The notes: generated by a model not told the origin, from the sequence alone. 64,000 nt of DNA from Helicobacter canis (GCF_900451095.1 NZ_UGHV01000001.1:1178001-1242000), one strand, 5' to 3'; shown: positions 1-9,941, counted from the stretch's first letter. Numbers and translations: made by a program.

Positions 1-285
1 ATCTTCTTCTATGCCAATTTTGATTAGCACGCTTTCTTTTTCTAATAAATCGCTATCATCGCTAACCTTTAGCACAGGGATAAGCTTGTGTAGCTGCTTG
101 ATGATCTGCTCTAGCACACGCGCCTCACCATCTGTGGCGATTGTGATCCTAGAGAGATCGCTATCTGGTATGGGGGCTACGGTGAGAGATTCGATATTAT
201 ATCCCCTACCGGCAAAAAGCCCCGATATACGCGCTAAAACACTATGCTCATTGACTACAATCACACTTATGATTTTCCTTGCCAT
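1..285 (-). CDS. ilvH: Acetolactate synthase small (regulatory) subunit, 3' end off the window
   Basis: Reading from the ATG at 285 gives 95 codons with no stop before the window edge, so the C-terminal part is missing. The product starts MARKIISVIVVNEHSVLARI and continues through GLFAGRGYNIESLTVAP, the N-terminal ACT domain of IlvH/IlvN. This subunit binds valine and activates the catalytic subunit. The start lies 10 bases after the ilvB stop, so the two form an ilvBH operon. Identification is from the well-conserved ACT sequence. Confidence 0.93.
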   Translation of the reverse strand, partial: MARKIISVIVVNEHSVLARISGLFAGRGYNIESLTVAPIPDSDLSRITIATDGEARVLEQIIKQLHKLIPVLKVSDDSDLLEKESVLIKIGIEED

Positions 286-295
286 CTCGCTCTCT

Positions 296-1981
296 TTATT
301 TCAAAATCATTTTATCTAAAGGCGCACCGCCGGGCACCATAGGCAGCACGCTTTCATAGCGATCTATCACAACATCAACCAAACACACCTGCTTGCTATC
401 AAGTGCTTTTTGTATCGTGGGGATAAAGTCTTCCTTGCGCTCAATGCGGAATCCTAGCCCGCCAAAGCTCTCTGCTAGTGCGACAAAGTTTGGCTGAAGC
501 GATAAATCTGTATGTGAGAATCTATTTTCATAGAAAAATGTCTGCCATTGTCGCACCATACCAAGATAATTATTGTTAAGAATGACATTGACAACAGGGA
601 TTTGACTCTCCACACAAGTGATAAGCTCTTGGATATTCATTAGGATACTGCCATCGCCTGTGATGTTGATGATATGCTTATTTTGGCTAGCAAAATACGC
701 GCCCATAGCCGCCGGGAAGCCAAAGCCCATTGTCCCAAGCCCACCGCTGGTGAGAAACTCTCTAGGCGCACTAAATGGATAAAACTGCGCTGTCCACATT
801 TGATGCTGCCCAACATCTGTGGCGATAATGGCATTGCCGCCTAGTAGCTCACCTAGCTGCTCTATCGCCCATTGTGGCTTTATGGATTCTTGGCTGTCTT
901 GGTAGCCTAGTGGGTGGAGATTTTGATAGTCTTGTAAATGTACTCGCCACTGCTGAAAGCTACTAGAATCCACTTGTGTCGCCATATCAAGCAGCTCTTC
1001 ACACACAGAGCGTATATCCCCGACAATAGGATAATCTACTTCGATAATCTTGCCAATAGAACTTGGGTCAATGTCAATATGGGCGATTTTGGCATTTTTG
1101 GCAAATTCACTTACCTTGCCTGTAACGCGATCATCAAATCTAGCCCCAAAGCATAGGAGCAAATCACACTCGCACATCGCCATATTTGCCGCATAGCTTC
1201 CGTGCATACCCACCATACCGAGATTGCACACATCACTAGAATCTAGCACGCCTCTTGCCATTAGCGTCTCTACACTAGGCAAGCCAATTTTCTGGACAAA
1301 ATCACGCACTAGCTTGCTTGCGTTGCTTGCTATCGCACCCCCACCTATGTAGCCCAAAGGCTTTTTGGAGAGTTTAATGGCTTCGATAAGCTTTTTGATC
1401 TGGCGTTGATTGGGCTTATAAGTAGGCTTGTAGGTGCGGAGATTCACCTCGCTTGGATAAATGAAATCACCAAGGCTTGCTGAAATATCTTTGGGGAGAT
1501 CGATGAGCACAGGACCACATCGCCCGCTCCTAGCGATATAAAACGCCTCTTTTATGATTCTAGGTAAATCTTTGATGTCTTTGACAAGATAATTATGCTT
1601 CGTGCAGGGGCGCGAGATCCCAACAGCATCAATTTCTTGAAATGCATCGGTGCCGATTTGTGCCACAGGCACTTGCCCGCTGATAACCACAAGAGGGATA
1701 GAATCCATATAGGCTGTGGCTATGCCTGTTACAGCATTGGTAAATCCCGGACCTGAAGTGATGAGTGCTACACCCACATTGCCACTTGCGCGTGCGTAGC
1801 CATCTGCAGCGTGTATGGCTGCTTGCTCGTGGCGCGTAAGAATATGCCGAAAATATGTCTGCTTATACAGCTCATCATAAATATTTAAAACAGCACCACC
1901 GGGATAGCCAAAGATTATCTCCACACCTTCTAAATGCAATGCTTCAATGAGCATTTGCGAACCATTTAATACACCGCCCAT
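296..1981 (-). CDS. ilvB: Acetolactate synthase large (catalytic) subunit
   Basis: The 561-residue product has the full length of the biosynthetic acetolactate synthase. It condenses two pyruvates, or pyruvate and 2-oxobutyrate, in the first common step of valine, leucine and isoleucine synthesis. The catalytic glutamate lies in RHEQAAIHAADGYARA near residue 50. The thiamine-diphosphate motif GDGSILMNIQEL runs to LNNNYLGMVRQWQ in the C-terminal third. It is the first gene of the pair with ilvH. The ilvC gene, the next step, is 7 kb away on the other strand. No leader or attenuator was seen upstream. Confidence 0.95.
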   Translation of the reverse strand: MGGVLNGSQMLIEALHLEGVEIIFGYPGGAVLNIYDELYKQTYFRHILTRHEQAAIHAADGYARASGNVGVALITSGPGFTNAVTGIATAYMDSIPLVVISGQVPVAQIGTDAFQEIDAVGISRPCTKHNYLVKDIKDLPRIIKEAFYIARSGRCGPVLIDLPKDISASLGDFIYPSEVNLRTYKPTYKPNQRQIKKLIEAIKLSKKPLGYIGGGAIASNASKLVRDFVQKIGLPSVETLMARGVLDSSDVCNLGMVGMHGSYAANMAMCECDLLLCFGARFDDRVTGKVSEFAKNAKIAHIDIDPSSIGKIIEVDYPIVGDIRSVCEELLDMATQVDSSSFQQWRVHLQDYQNLHPLGYQDSQESIKPQWAIEQLGELLGGNAIIATDVGQHQMWTAQFYPFSAPREFLTSGGLGTMGFGFPAAMGAYFASQNKHIINITGDGSILMNIQELITCVESQIPVVNVILNNNYLGMVRQWQTFFYENRFSHTDLSLQPNFVALAESFGGLGFRIERKEDFIPTIQKALDSKQVCLVDVVIDRYESVLPMVPGGAPLDKMILK

Positions 1982-2030
1982 AGCAACCCCTAATCAAAAG
2001 TGCCTATACTAAATGCTTAAATAATACTAG

Positions 2031-2450
2031 TTATTTGGATTGTGCTTCAAAAATTGCCTGCACACCACCATTTTCACCGGTTTTCTCAAAGATAAGTTTT
2101 CCTTCTTGGAGTGTAAAACGCACAGAATTATCGGAAAATAATTTAATGAGTGATTCTTCTATCTCCATAGATTTTGGCTCACATAGCATTCTTGTCATAC
2201 CAGAATTTGCGCTTTGAAACTGATCGCCATTGATTTTATATGATCCAAAAAACGAATTACACCCAGAATAGCCATTAAACTTGTCTTTATCGATTGTTAT
2301 AGAGATTTTTCTTTCGCTATGTCCCACATCAATGGGATTTCCACCATCGCTTAGAGCCACGATATTCCAAGTATTATAGAGCTTTGCAGACTCATTACCG
2401 CAGCCGATAAATGCCATTGCCAAAATACACATACCCAAAGCTTTTTTCAT
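2031..2450 (-). CDS. META/HslJ-domain lipoprotein
   Basis: The ATG at 2450 is preferred to the TTG one codon earlier. The product is 139 residues: a short basic, hydrophobic signal ending in AFIGCGN, a lipobox whose cysteine would be lipidated, then one META domain (TWNIVALSDGGNPI, SGCNSFFGSYKI, MTRMLCEP). META/HslJ proteins are small envelope proteins with loosely defined roles, including stress or novobiocin tolerance in E. coli HslJ. Which membrane it faces is not clear. It lies 20 bp after the regulator gene on the same strand and may be co-transcribed with it. Confidence 0.8.
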   Translation of the reverse strand: MKKALGMCILAMAFIGCGNESAKLYNTWNIVALSDGGNPIDVGHSERKISITIDKDKFNGYSGCNSFFGSYKINGDQFQSANSGMTRMLCEPKSMEIEESLIKLFSDNSVRFTLQEGKLIFEKTGENGGVQAIFEAQSK

Positions 2451-2470
2451 CAAACACCCTTTTTAAATAT

Positions 2471-3151
2471 TTAGTTTTCTGCAGGTTTTTTAGGATAGCA
2501 GAATCGATACCCTCTTCTGCGCACTGTCTCTATTGTAGCGATACCAAGAGGCTTATCCATCTTTTGTCTAATTTGGTTGATTGCCACTTCTATCACATTT
2601 GGCGTTACTAGCTCTGGCTCTTCCCAAATAGCATCAAGTAGCTGTTCTTTTGAGACAATTTGATCGCGATGGCGAGCTAGGTGGGTCAGCACTTCAAATG
2701 GCTTGCCTTTGACTTCAATCTCTTTGCCTTTGTAGGTGATCTTTTCTTCATCTGGGTTGATGACTAGATCATCGATTTCAATCGTGCTAGAACCCCAAAA
2801 TCTAAGCCTAGCCTCAACGCGAGCAAGCAGCACGAGATTCTCAAAAGGCTTGGCGATAAAATCATCAGCCCCACTTTTAAACGCCAAAATCTCTTGATCG
2901 GATTTTGGCTTGTGCGCCAAGACAATAACAGGCACTCTTGGAGATTTTGCTTTCACTTCTGCGATAAGATCTAATCCATTTCCATCAGGCAGCTTGGAGC
3001 TGACAAGCACTAAATCATAATTGCGAATATTGACATAATACGAGCCATCTTTTATGCTCTCTGCCATATCTGTTTGATACCCATTATCGTTTAGCTCTTC
3101 GCTGACTTTCTTGCTCAAAGCTGCGTCATCATCAACTACTAAAATACGCAT
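2471..3151 (-). CDS. hsrA: OmpR-family orphan response regulator, HsrA (HP1043)/CosR type
   Basis: The 226-residue protein has an N-terminal receiver fold (MRILVVDDDAAL) and a C-terminal winged helix. The DNA-binding half is very close to H. pylori HP1043 and Campylobacter CosR: EVKGKPFEVLTHLARHRDQI, then IWEEPELVTPNVIEVAINQI and ETVRRRGYRFCYP. These regulators are essential and control redox and other housekeeping genes. The usual phosphoacceptor aspartate at the end of strand 3 is serine 51 here (DLVLVSSKLPDG), so phosphorylation at the standard site is not possible. No histidine kinase gene is adjacent, which fits an orphan regulator. Confidence 0.88.
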   Translation of the reverse strand: MRILVVDDDAALSKKVSEELNDNGYQTDMAESIKDGSYYVNIRNYDLVLVSSKLPDGNGLDLIAEVKAKSPRVPVIVLAHKPKSDQEILAFKSGADDFIAKPFENLVLLARVEARLRFWGSSTIEIDDLVINPDEEKITYKGKEIEVKGKPFEVLTHLARHRDQIVSKEQLLDAIWEEPELVTPNVIEVAINQIRQKMDKPLGIATIETVRRRGYRFCYPKKPAEN

Positions 3152-3310
3152 ATTTCCTTCCTTAAAAAAGCTTATCTGTGATTTTTAGTATGTCTGCAGC
3201 ATACTAAGAAATGCTGAAGTTGGATTATAGCACAAATTATGCGTTATTTTCAGCTATTTCTTATGATTTTTTTATTGTAGTTAAAGCATTTATAACTATT
3301 GGGTAATAAT

Positions 3311-3341
3311 CGCATAGAATCCATAGCATAGGTTCTATGCG
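3311..3341 (-). terminator. Hairpin downstream of mrp
   Basis: Inverted arms CGCATAGAATCC and GGTTCTATGCG with an 8-base loop start 7 bases after the mrp stop in the direction of transcription. The following bases are AT-rich but lack a clean T run, so termination may be weak. Confidence 0.5.
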
Positions 3342-3347
3342 TATCTT

Positions 3348-4412
3348 TTAGCGCGGCTGGATAGAGGTATTATCTGCGCGATTATTTTCTAAAAACTCCC
3401 ATAACTCTTGCGCGGCTTGTCTATATACTTTGGCAATGCTAGAATCCGGCGCGAAATACACAATAGGCTTGCCATTATCTCCGCCTTCTCGCACGGCAGG
3501 ATCTAGGGGGATTTTTGCAAGGATTGTGGTATTGTATTTCTGCGCCAAAGGAAGCGTGGTGTCTTTGCCAAAAATATCTTGCTCGCTGCCACAATTTGCA
3601 CAAATATGGCTACTCATATTTTCTACAATGCCAGCAATTGGAATTGAGAGCTTTTGAAACATATCTAAAGCCCTTGCACCATCATCAAGGCTCACAAGCT
3701 GCGGCGTTGTAACCGCCACTCCAGCACCTACTGGCACACTTTGTGCGATTGATAGCTGCGCATCTCCTGTGCCTGGAGGCATATCAAGCACAAGCACATC
3801 AAGCTCTTTCCACACCACATCGCTAAACATCTGCGTGATAGCGCGCATAAGCATAGGACCTCTCCATATAAGACTCTCTCCTTCATCAAAAAGCATTCCC
3901 ATACTCATAAGATCCACGCCAAATGCCTGTAAGGGGATAAGTCTCTTCCCGCTTGGATCAAGCTTTGGCTTTACCCCGTGTAGCCCAAACATACGCGGGA
4001 TATTTGGTCCATAAATATCTGCATCAAGCAGCCCTACTTTCTTGCCATCCATCGCTAGGGCTATGGCGAGATTTGTCGCCACGCTTGATTTGCCCACTCC
4101 GCCTTTGCCAGAGCTTACCATTACAAAATGCCTAACTTGGGGCAAGAGATTTTTCGCTTGTGGGGCGGCTTTCTCTTGGGCGATTTGTGGGGTGTTTATG
4201 GTGATAGTCGCTTGGATATTTGCCTTTTGCAAGACATTATCGATCCTATCATAAAGAGCTTTGGCGACATTAGGATCGCTTGAGGGGATAGCTAGGATAA
4301 TTTCTACACCATTATCAAGCTTGATTTCCTTAAGAAACCCATAGCTTACAATGTCTTTTTCAAAGTTTGGGTAAAGCACTTGTGATAAAAGCTTTGTAAT
4401 TGTTGTTTGCAT
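3348..4412 (-). CDS. mrp: Mrp/NBP35-family iron-sulfur carrier ATPase
   Basis: The 354-residue protein has an N-terminal MIP18/DUF59-type domain (about residues 1-80), then a deviant Walker A, SSGKGGVGKSSVATNLA near residue 100. LLDADIYGPNIPRMFG and LDVLVLDMPPGTGDAQLS complete the P-loop fold. The C-terminal half has a C-x2-C pair (ICANCGSEQDIFG), which in this family bridges an Fe-S cluster at the dimer interface. Mrp proteins deliver Fe-S clusters to target enzymes in the cytoplasm. It is apparently a single-gene unit with a hairpin after its stop. Confidence 0.93.
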   Translation of the reverse strand: MQTTITKLLSQVLYPNFEKDIVSYGFLKEIKLDNGVEIILAIPSSDPNVAKALYDRIDNVLQKANIQATITINTPQIAQEKAAPQAKNLLPQVRHFVMVSSGKGGVGKSSVATNLAIALAMDGKKVGLLDADIYGPNIPRMFGLHGVKPKLDPSGKRLIPLQAFGVDLMSMGMLFDEGESLIWRGPMLMRAITQMFSDVVWKELDVLVLDMPPGTGDAQLSIAQSVPVGAGVAVTTPQLVSLDDGARALDMFQKLSIPIAGIVENMSSHICANCGSEQDIFGKDTTLPLAQKYNTTILAKIPLDPAVREGGDNGKPIVYFAPDSSIAKVYRQAAQELWEFLENNRADNTSIQPR

Positions 4413-4520
4413 ATTCTTCCTTTGTGTTGTAAAAGTGGATTCTAGTGCGTTATACGACTAGTGCATTACTGCGCGGTAATATGTAAAATAATTTGCGTTA
4501 AATACCGCTTAAAATTGGGG

Positions 4521-4778
4521 CTAAAGCACCATAGAGATTTCTTTGTGCGTGCTTAGGCTTTGGTAGAGCGCGTTCCTCTCTTCCTCGCTCTCTACTTCAA
4601 CGCTTAAATGCATAGAGACAAATCGCCCCTTGCTTGAGTGATTTTTCTCATCTAGGGTATAGGGCTTTGTCATAAGCTCGCTGATAATCTGCTCTAAACG
4701 CGCTTTATTCTCCCCTATGATTCTAAACTCCCATAAGCAGGGGTAGTGTATCTCTGGCTTTCCTTCTATATGTCGCAT
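4521..4778 (-). CDS. DUF493 family protein (HP0495/YbeD-like)
   Basis: This small protein of 85 residues has the ferredoxin-like ACT-type fold pattern of DUF493. It opens with YPCLWEFRIIGENKARLEQI and continues SSKGRFVSMHLSVEVESEEE to a short hydrophobic end. H. pylori HP0495 and E. coli YbeD belong to this family; the molecular role is not established, and a ligand-binding regulatory function is only suspected. It lies 37 bases after the preceding minus-strand gene and may be co-transcribed with it. Confidence 0.8.
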   Translation of the reverse strand: MRHIEGKPEIHYPCLWEFRIIGENKARLEQIISELMTKPYTLDEKNHSSKGRFVSMHLSVEVESEEERNALYQSLSTHKEISMVL

Positions 4779-4815
4779 TGTGTGGCTCGTGTTGATTGTG
4801 TTTGGCTTATGTGGC

Positions 4816-5409
4816 TTAGGCGTTCATCAAGCCGCCGCTAATGTAATTTACCATATGGAGCTTTTGGACAAGCTGGGAGATAAGCGAGCGCATTTCTCGG
4901 CTTAGGTTGTCGTTTTTGATCATCGCATCAAAATCTTTTAGACTGATATTGGGAGATTTAGCACTGAGAAAATCCACCGCCATCATATCATCGCGATTAA
5001 GCACGCCATCTGCTTGGAGCTGCTTTGCCATAGATTTGAAGCTATCGACATCGGCAAGTCCATTTTTCACATAGGCTTTGGCACTCATAGCAGCACTTAG
5101 CTCTTTAGATGGTGTGAATGTATCTTGGATTCTATGGAGTGAATCATAGGGGTCTTTTTGCGAGTCTTTGTGCAAGCTACCACTATCTGTCTCATCTATA
5201 CCTTGGATTTTATCAAGCGATTTTACAGGAGCTAGCGCACTAAGCAAGCCTAGCATAGGATCTTTTTCCGTAGTGTTGGTGCTAGATTCTAGCTCCTGTG
5301 TGCTTGGCTTTGGCGCGAGAAGCTCGGGCTTTTGGTGGAGATTGGCACGCTGGGCGAAAAGATCTTGCATAGCTTTTGTGTCATTTGATACATTAGTGAT
5401 ACTGCTCAT
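4816..5409 (-). CDS. Hypothetical protein, soluble and helical
   Basis: I do not recognise this 197-residue protein. The ATG at 5409 is chosen because AAGGA lies seven bases upstream; a start nine codons earlier has no such signal. There is no signal peptide or membrane segment. The first 110 residues are polar and look disordered. The C-terminal 90 residues look helical (KAYVKNGLADVDSFKSMAKQ, then SREMRSLISQLVQKLHMVNY). The gene order with the DUF493 gene suggests a two-gene unit. A small flagellar or export-associated protein is possible but not shown. Confidence 0.6.
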   Translation of the reverse strand: MSSITNVSNDTKAMQDLFAQRANLHQKPELLAPKPSTQELESSTNTTEKDPMLGLLSALAPVKSLDKIQGIDETDSGSLHKDSQKDPYDSLHRIQDTFTPSKELSAAMSAKAYVKNGLADVDSFKSMAKQLQADGVLNRDDMMAVDFLSAKSPNISLKDFDAMIKNDNLSREMRSLISQLVQKLHMVNYISGGLMNA

Positions 5410-5543
5410 ATATATTCCTTGCAACTGGTTTGCCAAAGTGAAAGCAAAATATATGCCAAATCACTAACTCACATAAGATATAGCTTTGCAAAGCGCGAGA
5501 GTTTTGGCTACAATCCCAGCTACCACAGCATAGAAGGAGCGCA

Positions 5544-6578
5544 ATGAATATCGCATTTTTTGACTTTGATGGCACGATGGCAAAGGGTGATAGTCTGCTA
5601 GCGTTTGTCGCATTTGTGCGGGGCAAAAAAAGGCTATATTGGGGGCTATTTTCACGATGTTTTATACTCATTGGATACGCGCTAGGACTTATTAGCAATA
5701 CCAAAGCCAAGCAAGCATTGATGCGCTATTTTTTTGCCGGTATGGACTATAAGGAATTTTTGCAAGAGTGCGAGCGGTTTTGCCCAGAGCTTGAGAGTCG
5801 CTTAAAGCCTGCTGCTCTAGCGCGCTTGCAATGGCATAAAGATAGGGGCGATAGGGTCGTAATGGTCAGTGCAAGCTTTGAAGAATACCTTGCCCCCTTA
5901 TGTGCTAGGCTTGGTATGGAGTGTATAGGCACAAGACTTGCGACACAGCTTAAAAAAGTGGATTCTAGGGGGGATTCAGTCTTGGGTAGGCATTCCGCAG
6001 ATTTTGGGGATTTGGAGGCAGCCGCAGACTCTTGCTCTGCCCCCAAAACAAGCGAAGCGGTGCAAGGCGCAAGCACGCAAGCAGGTTTCTTTAGAAATCC
6101 TAGAATCCTTAAAGACGCCAATTGGGGCAGTTTGGAAAAATCCACCGAAAATAAAAAAGTGGATTCTAGCAAGCAAGCCCCTTTTTCTGTCATTGCGAGC
6201 CGCGATAGCGGCGTGGCAATCCATAGTCAAAAAGTGGATTCTAGGAATAACGCACAAAATGTAGAAATATCGCAGAACGAAAAAGCAGAAAGCGTGTTTG
6301 ATAACCAAGCCGCAGGCGGTAGGATTTTTCATCAAAACAAGCGAAGCGGTGTGAGCGTGAGCTCGCAGGTTTCTTTAGAAAAATCCACACAAACCCTAGA
6401 ATCCACTTTTGTAAGCGGCGAGTTTGCCACGCCAAACTGCTATGGAGAGCAAAAGGCAGTGCGTATCCGCGCGCGCTATGATTTAAGCAACTATGCAGAG
6501 ATTTATGCCTATGGCGATAGCAAGGGCGATAGAGCTATGCTAGAGCTTGCTACACACGCATTCTATAAGCCATTTTAA
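5544..6578 (+). CDS. HAD-IB family phosphatase interrupted by an in-frame repeat insert
   Basis: The HAD signatures are motif I FFDFDGTMAKGDS at residues 5-17, motif II VMVSASFEEYL near 110, and motif III IYAYGDSKGDRAML near 320. Together the flanks match SerB-like HAD-IB hydrolases of about 200 residues, which act on small phosphoesters; the substrate is unknown. Residues about 137-289 are not phosphatase sequence. They are translated mosaic repeats (KKVDSR, KVDSS, LESTF, a charged low-complexity stretch) between motif II and motif III. The frame stays open throughout, so a protein of 344 residues is predicted. RBS AAGGAG precedes the ATG. Confidence 0.85.
   Translation: MNIAFFDFDGTMAKGDSLLAFVAFVRGKKRLYWGLFSRCFILIGYALGLISNTKAKQALMRYFFAGMDYKEFLQECERFCPELESRLKPAALARLQWHKDRGDRVVMVSASFEEYLAPLCARLGMECIGTRLATQLKKVDSRGDSVLGRHSADFGDLEAAADSCSAPKTSEAVQGASTQAGFFRNPRILKDANWGSLEKSTENKKVDSSKQAPFSVIASRDSGVAIHSQKVDSRNNAQNVEISQNEKAESVFDNQAAGGRIFHQNKRSGVSVSSQVSLEKSTQTLESTFVSGEFATPNCYGEQKAVRIRARYDLSNYAEIYAYGDSKGDRAMLELATHAFYKPF
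5954..6410 (+). repeat. In-frame mosaic repeat insert inside the HAD phosphatase
   Basis: Module A (AAAAGTGGATTCTAG) occurs at 5954, 6155 and 6230, and inverted at 6396, so the block is bounded by A copies facing each other. Inside are a D-like element in reverse orientation at 5972-6108 (GGATTCAGTCTTGGG to TAGAATCC), two fragments of the C module (TTTCTTTAGAAA), and a B palindrome at about 6188-6226 (CATTGCGAG...GTGGCAATCCA). No stop codon occurs in the phosphatase frame across the block. Confidence 0.85.
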
Positions 6579-6586
6579 TGTAGCTA

Positions 6587-6774
6587 AAAAGTGGATTCTA
6601 GGGGGTTTAGGCTTGTTTCATCACCGCTTTGGGATTCTAAGATTGCGCGGCTAGAATTGTGGCTTTTCAAGGCTTACAAGGATAATAAGACTTAAGGTCT
6701 ATTGACGCAGTAAGCCGCAGAAATCCACAATTCTAGCCGCGCAAGCTGAATCCTTGTCAAAAAGTGGATTCTAG
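6587..6774 (+). repeat. Intergenic repeat block with a structured D element (D1, 6633-6753)
   Basis: Two direct copies of module A (6587, 6760) flank a 121-bp element that begins GATTCTAAGATTG and ends CAAGCTGAATCC. Its inner arms GCGCGGCTAGAATTGTGG and CCACAATTCTAGCCGCGC are perfect complements (18 bp), and a small apical hairpin follows (AAGACTTAAGGTCT). It fills the gap between two convergent genes. The final TAG of the right A copy also serves as the stop codon of the AAA+ gene on the other strand. Confidence 0.85.
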
Positions 6775-8564
6775 TGTGTGTTAAAGCCTACGCTTTTTTG
6801 CTCATCAAAATCCCCCTTTTGCTCGCGTATAATCATTTGGATAAAGTCTTCTTCTTTGAATATCGGCTTTGCTTGTGTGGCGATTTTGTAGGCGGTATTT
6901 TTCACCACTAGGGCGATTTGCGCACCGCTTAGATCATAGCTAGCAAGTGTGCTGGCAAGGGCTTTTGCATTGATACCGCGTGCATAAGGCGCGGTTTTGG
7001 GCAGGAATTTCTCCCATAAAGCCACGCGCATAGCAAAATCTGGGCGTTTAAACTCGATCTTATAATCAAATCTCCTAGAAAATGCCTTATCAAAGCTCTC
7101 CACAAGATTTGTCGTAGCAATCAGCACGCCAGAAAATCGCTCGATCTGCTCTAGGAAGATATTTTGCATTTGATTATGCATTTTCTCTGCGCCGCTATTG
7201 CTGTGTATGCGCGTGCTTAGAAATTGATCGGCTTCATCTAGGAGCAGTATGGGCGGATTCTTGCTCTTTTGCGCGATGTCTTTATAGGTGTCAAAAATCT
7301 TGCGCACATTTTTTTCCGACTCGCCCACATACATTGAGAGAATCTTGCTGCAATCAAAGTGTAGGATCTGCTTTTTTAACGCCTTGGCTATTGCCTGCGC
7401 GCTTAGTGTTTTGCCTGTGCCAGCTGCCCCATAGAAAAGGATCTTTGCCTGCACGCCTTTATGCTTATCGACAATGCCCCATTCTTTCAATCGCGCCACC
7501 ACACTAGAATCCACTTGCTGCAAGATAGATTCTAGTGTGGCACGCGTAGCACTTGGCAAGATCACTTCATCAAAGCTAGCACTAGGCGTAAGTAGCTCGA
7601 AAATATCTTGCTCTAGTAGCTCGGTGGCTAGATTTTGCTTATTGCCCCTGCGCTTTTTGGGGGTGTTAATGAGCTTGCGTAAAAGCTCTTCAGGGATAAA
7701 AAATGTCCGCATAATCCCGCCAAAGGGATTAAGCATTTCACCATAATCAAGCAAGCCCTTTTCTACAAGGGTGGATTTCTCATCGAGCAAGGCGCGGTTT
7801 TGGATCTTCTCATATTCATTGTGGCTGACAAGATCGATGAGATTATTCATATCGCGGTAGTAGCCATCACCGCCGTAATACTCCTCCTTTAACAAGGCGA
7901 AAAATATAATTTCTTCTTTTGTGTTTAGGTGGTGATCTTTTAGCAGCTTGTGCGCTGGGATCTCGCTTTTGCTCCGCTCTAAGCGCGCTTGTATGCGCTC
8001 TTCTACCGAGCGGATTTGGCTAGCGATTTTGGCACTTTTTTTATGACGCAAGCTAGCAAGCAGCCCAATGCGTAGAAATTGATCTGTCAAATACTCCAAA
8101 TGATCTGTGTAGGGCGTGTTTGCCGGGACTTCTTGCTGCACGCTGCCATCTTCTAGCAAGCGCAGAAAGCTTGATGATAGGCTTACTTCAAGTGGCAGCA
8201 GCTCAAGCAGTGCCATATCGCGCCCCACTTCCCTATCGCGTAAGAAAGAGAAATCCACCGCATTGATCCAGCCAGAATCTAGCAGAGACTTTATCGCGCC
8301 TAAATGCTCTGTCCGCTCGATTTTATTGATATACTCTTGCCTGCCCCAATCTTTGAGATTATCTAGCCTTAGCTTTTTTACATCTGTGGGCTTGCCAAAA
8401 ATCGCGCCAAGTATGTCAAGCACGCGCTCCTCACTCTCTCCATCAAGGGCTGCTAGCACTAAATAGCGCAGGATCGCTGCTTCTTGCTCGGTGCATTTTA
8501 GATACGGATAGATGAGAGTCTTGGTGAAGTCTTTTTGGGAGAGAAAGTCTTTAAGATAGCGCAT
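6771..8564 (-). CDS. AAA+ family ATPase
   Basis: The 597-residue protein has an N-terminal half of about 330 helical residues without a recognised domain and a C-terminal AAA+ module. Walker A is FYGAAGTGKTLSAQAIAKAL near residue 380. Walker B is PPILLLDEADQFLS, followed by a sensor-1 asparagine in GVLIATTNLVE and an arginine-finger region SRRFDYKIEF. The module resembles FtsH/Cdc48-type remodelling ATPases, but there is no protease domain. Similar standalone ATPases occur in Campylobacter and Helicobacter with unknown targets. Its stop codon TAG comes from the adjoining repeat copy, so the last residues may differ from those of relatives. Confidence 0.85.
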   Translation of the reverse strand: MRYLKDFLSQKDFTKTLIYPYLKCTEQEAAILRYLVLAALDGESEERVLDILGAIFGKPTDVKKLRLDNLKDWGRQEYINKIERTEHLGAIKSLLDSGWINAVDFSFLRDREVGRDMALLELLPLEVSLSSSFLRLLEDGSVQQEVPANTPYTDHLEYLTDQFLRIGLLASLRHKKSAKIASQIRSVEERIQARLERSKSEIPAHKLLKDHHLNTKEEIIFFALLKEEYYGGDGYYRDMNNLIDLVSHNEYEKIQNRALLDEKSTLVEKGLLDYGEMLNPFGGIMRTFFIPEELLRKLINTPKKRRGNKQNLATELLEQDIFELLTPSASFDEVILPSATRATLESILQQVDSSVVARLKEWGIVDKHKGVQAKILFYGAAGTGKTLSAQAIAKALKKQILHFDCSKILSMYVGESEKNVRKIFDTYKDIAQKSKNPPILLLDEADQFLSTRIHSNSGAEKMHNQMQNIFLEQIERFSGVLIATTNLVESFDKAFSRRFDYKIEFKRPDFAMRVALWEKFLPKTAPYARGINAKALASTLASYDLSGAQIALVVKNTAYKIATQAKPIFKEEDFIQMIIREQKGDFDEQKSVGFNTH

Positions 8565-8628
8565 ACAGAGTCCTTAAAAATCAGCGATTATACACAAGCC
8601 TAGCTTAAACATCTTAAAAAAATTGTAA

Positions 8629-9720
<1,092 letters not shown>

Positions 9721-9887
9721 GCATAGCCTTTTAAACTTTGTTTGTCTCTCTTGTGGCTTTGCATTGTGGAATCTCCGCAATGCAGTAGCTCTCATAGCTT
9801 TTTTCTACTTTGCTTTTTAGTGCTGTCCGTTGTGGATATTGGTAACTTATTTTGTCTTCTTGATATAAAGCTACAAATAGTAAAGCG

Positions 9888-9914
9888 TTTTTTTTTTTTT
9901 TTTTTTGTTAGAAT
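9888..9914 (+). promoter_or_regulatory. T19 tract and -10 box upstream of the autotransporter
   Basis: Nineteen consecutive T residues (9888-9906) are followed after two bases by TAGAAT (9909-9914), a good -10 box, with the ATG 28 bases further on. The tract occupies the spacer region where length changes alter promoter strength. Slippage here would tune transcription rather than reading frame, as described for several Helicobacter surface genes. Confidence 0.7.
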
Positions 9915-9941
9915 CCCGCCAAAATTTTAGTAAGGATTCTA

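Noticed and set aside
5972-6264. Open frames on both strands inside the HAD insert
   Set aside because: They come from repeat modules that lack stops in two of three frames; the HAD frame alone carries conserved motifs at both ends.
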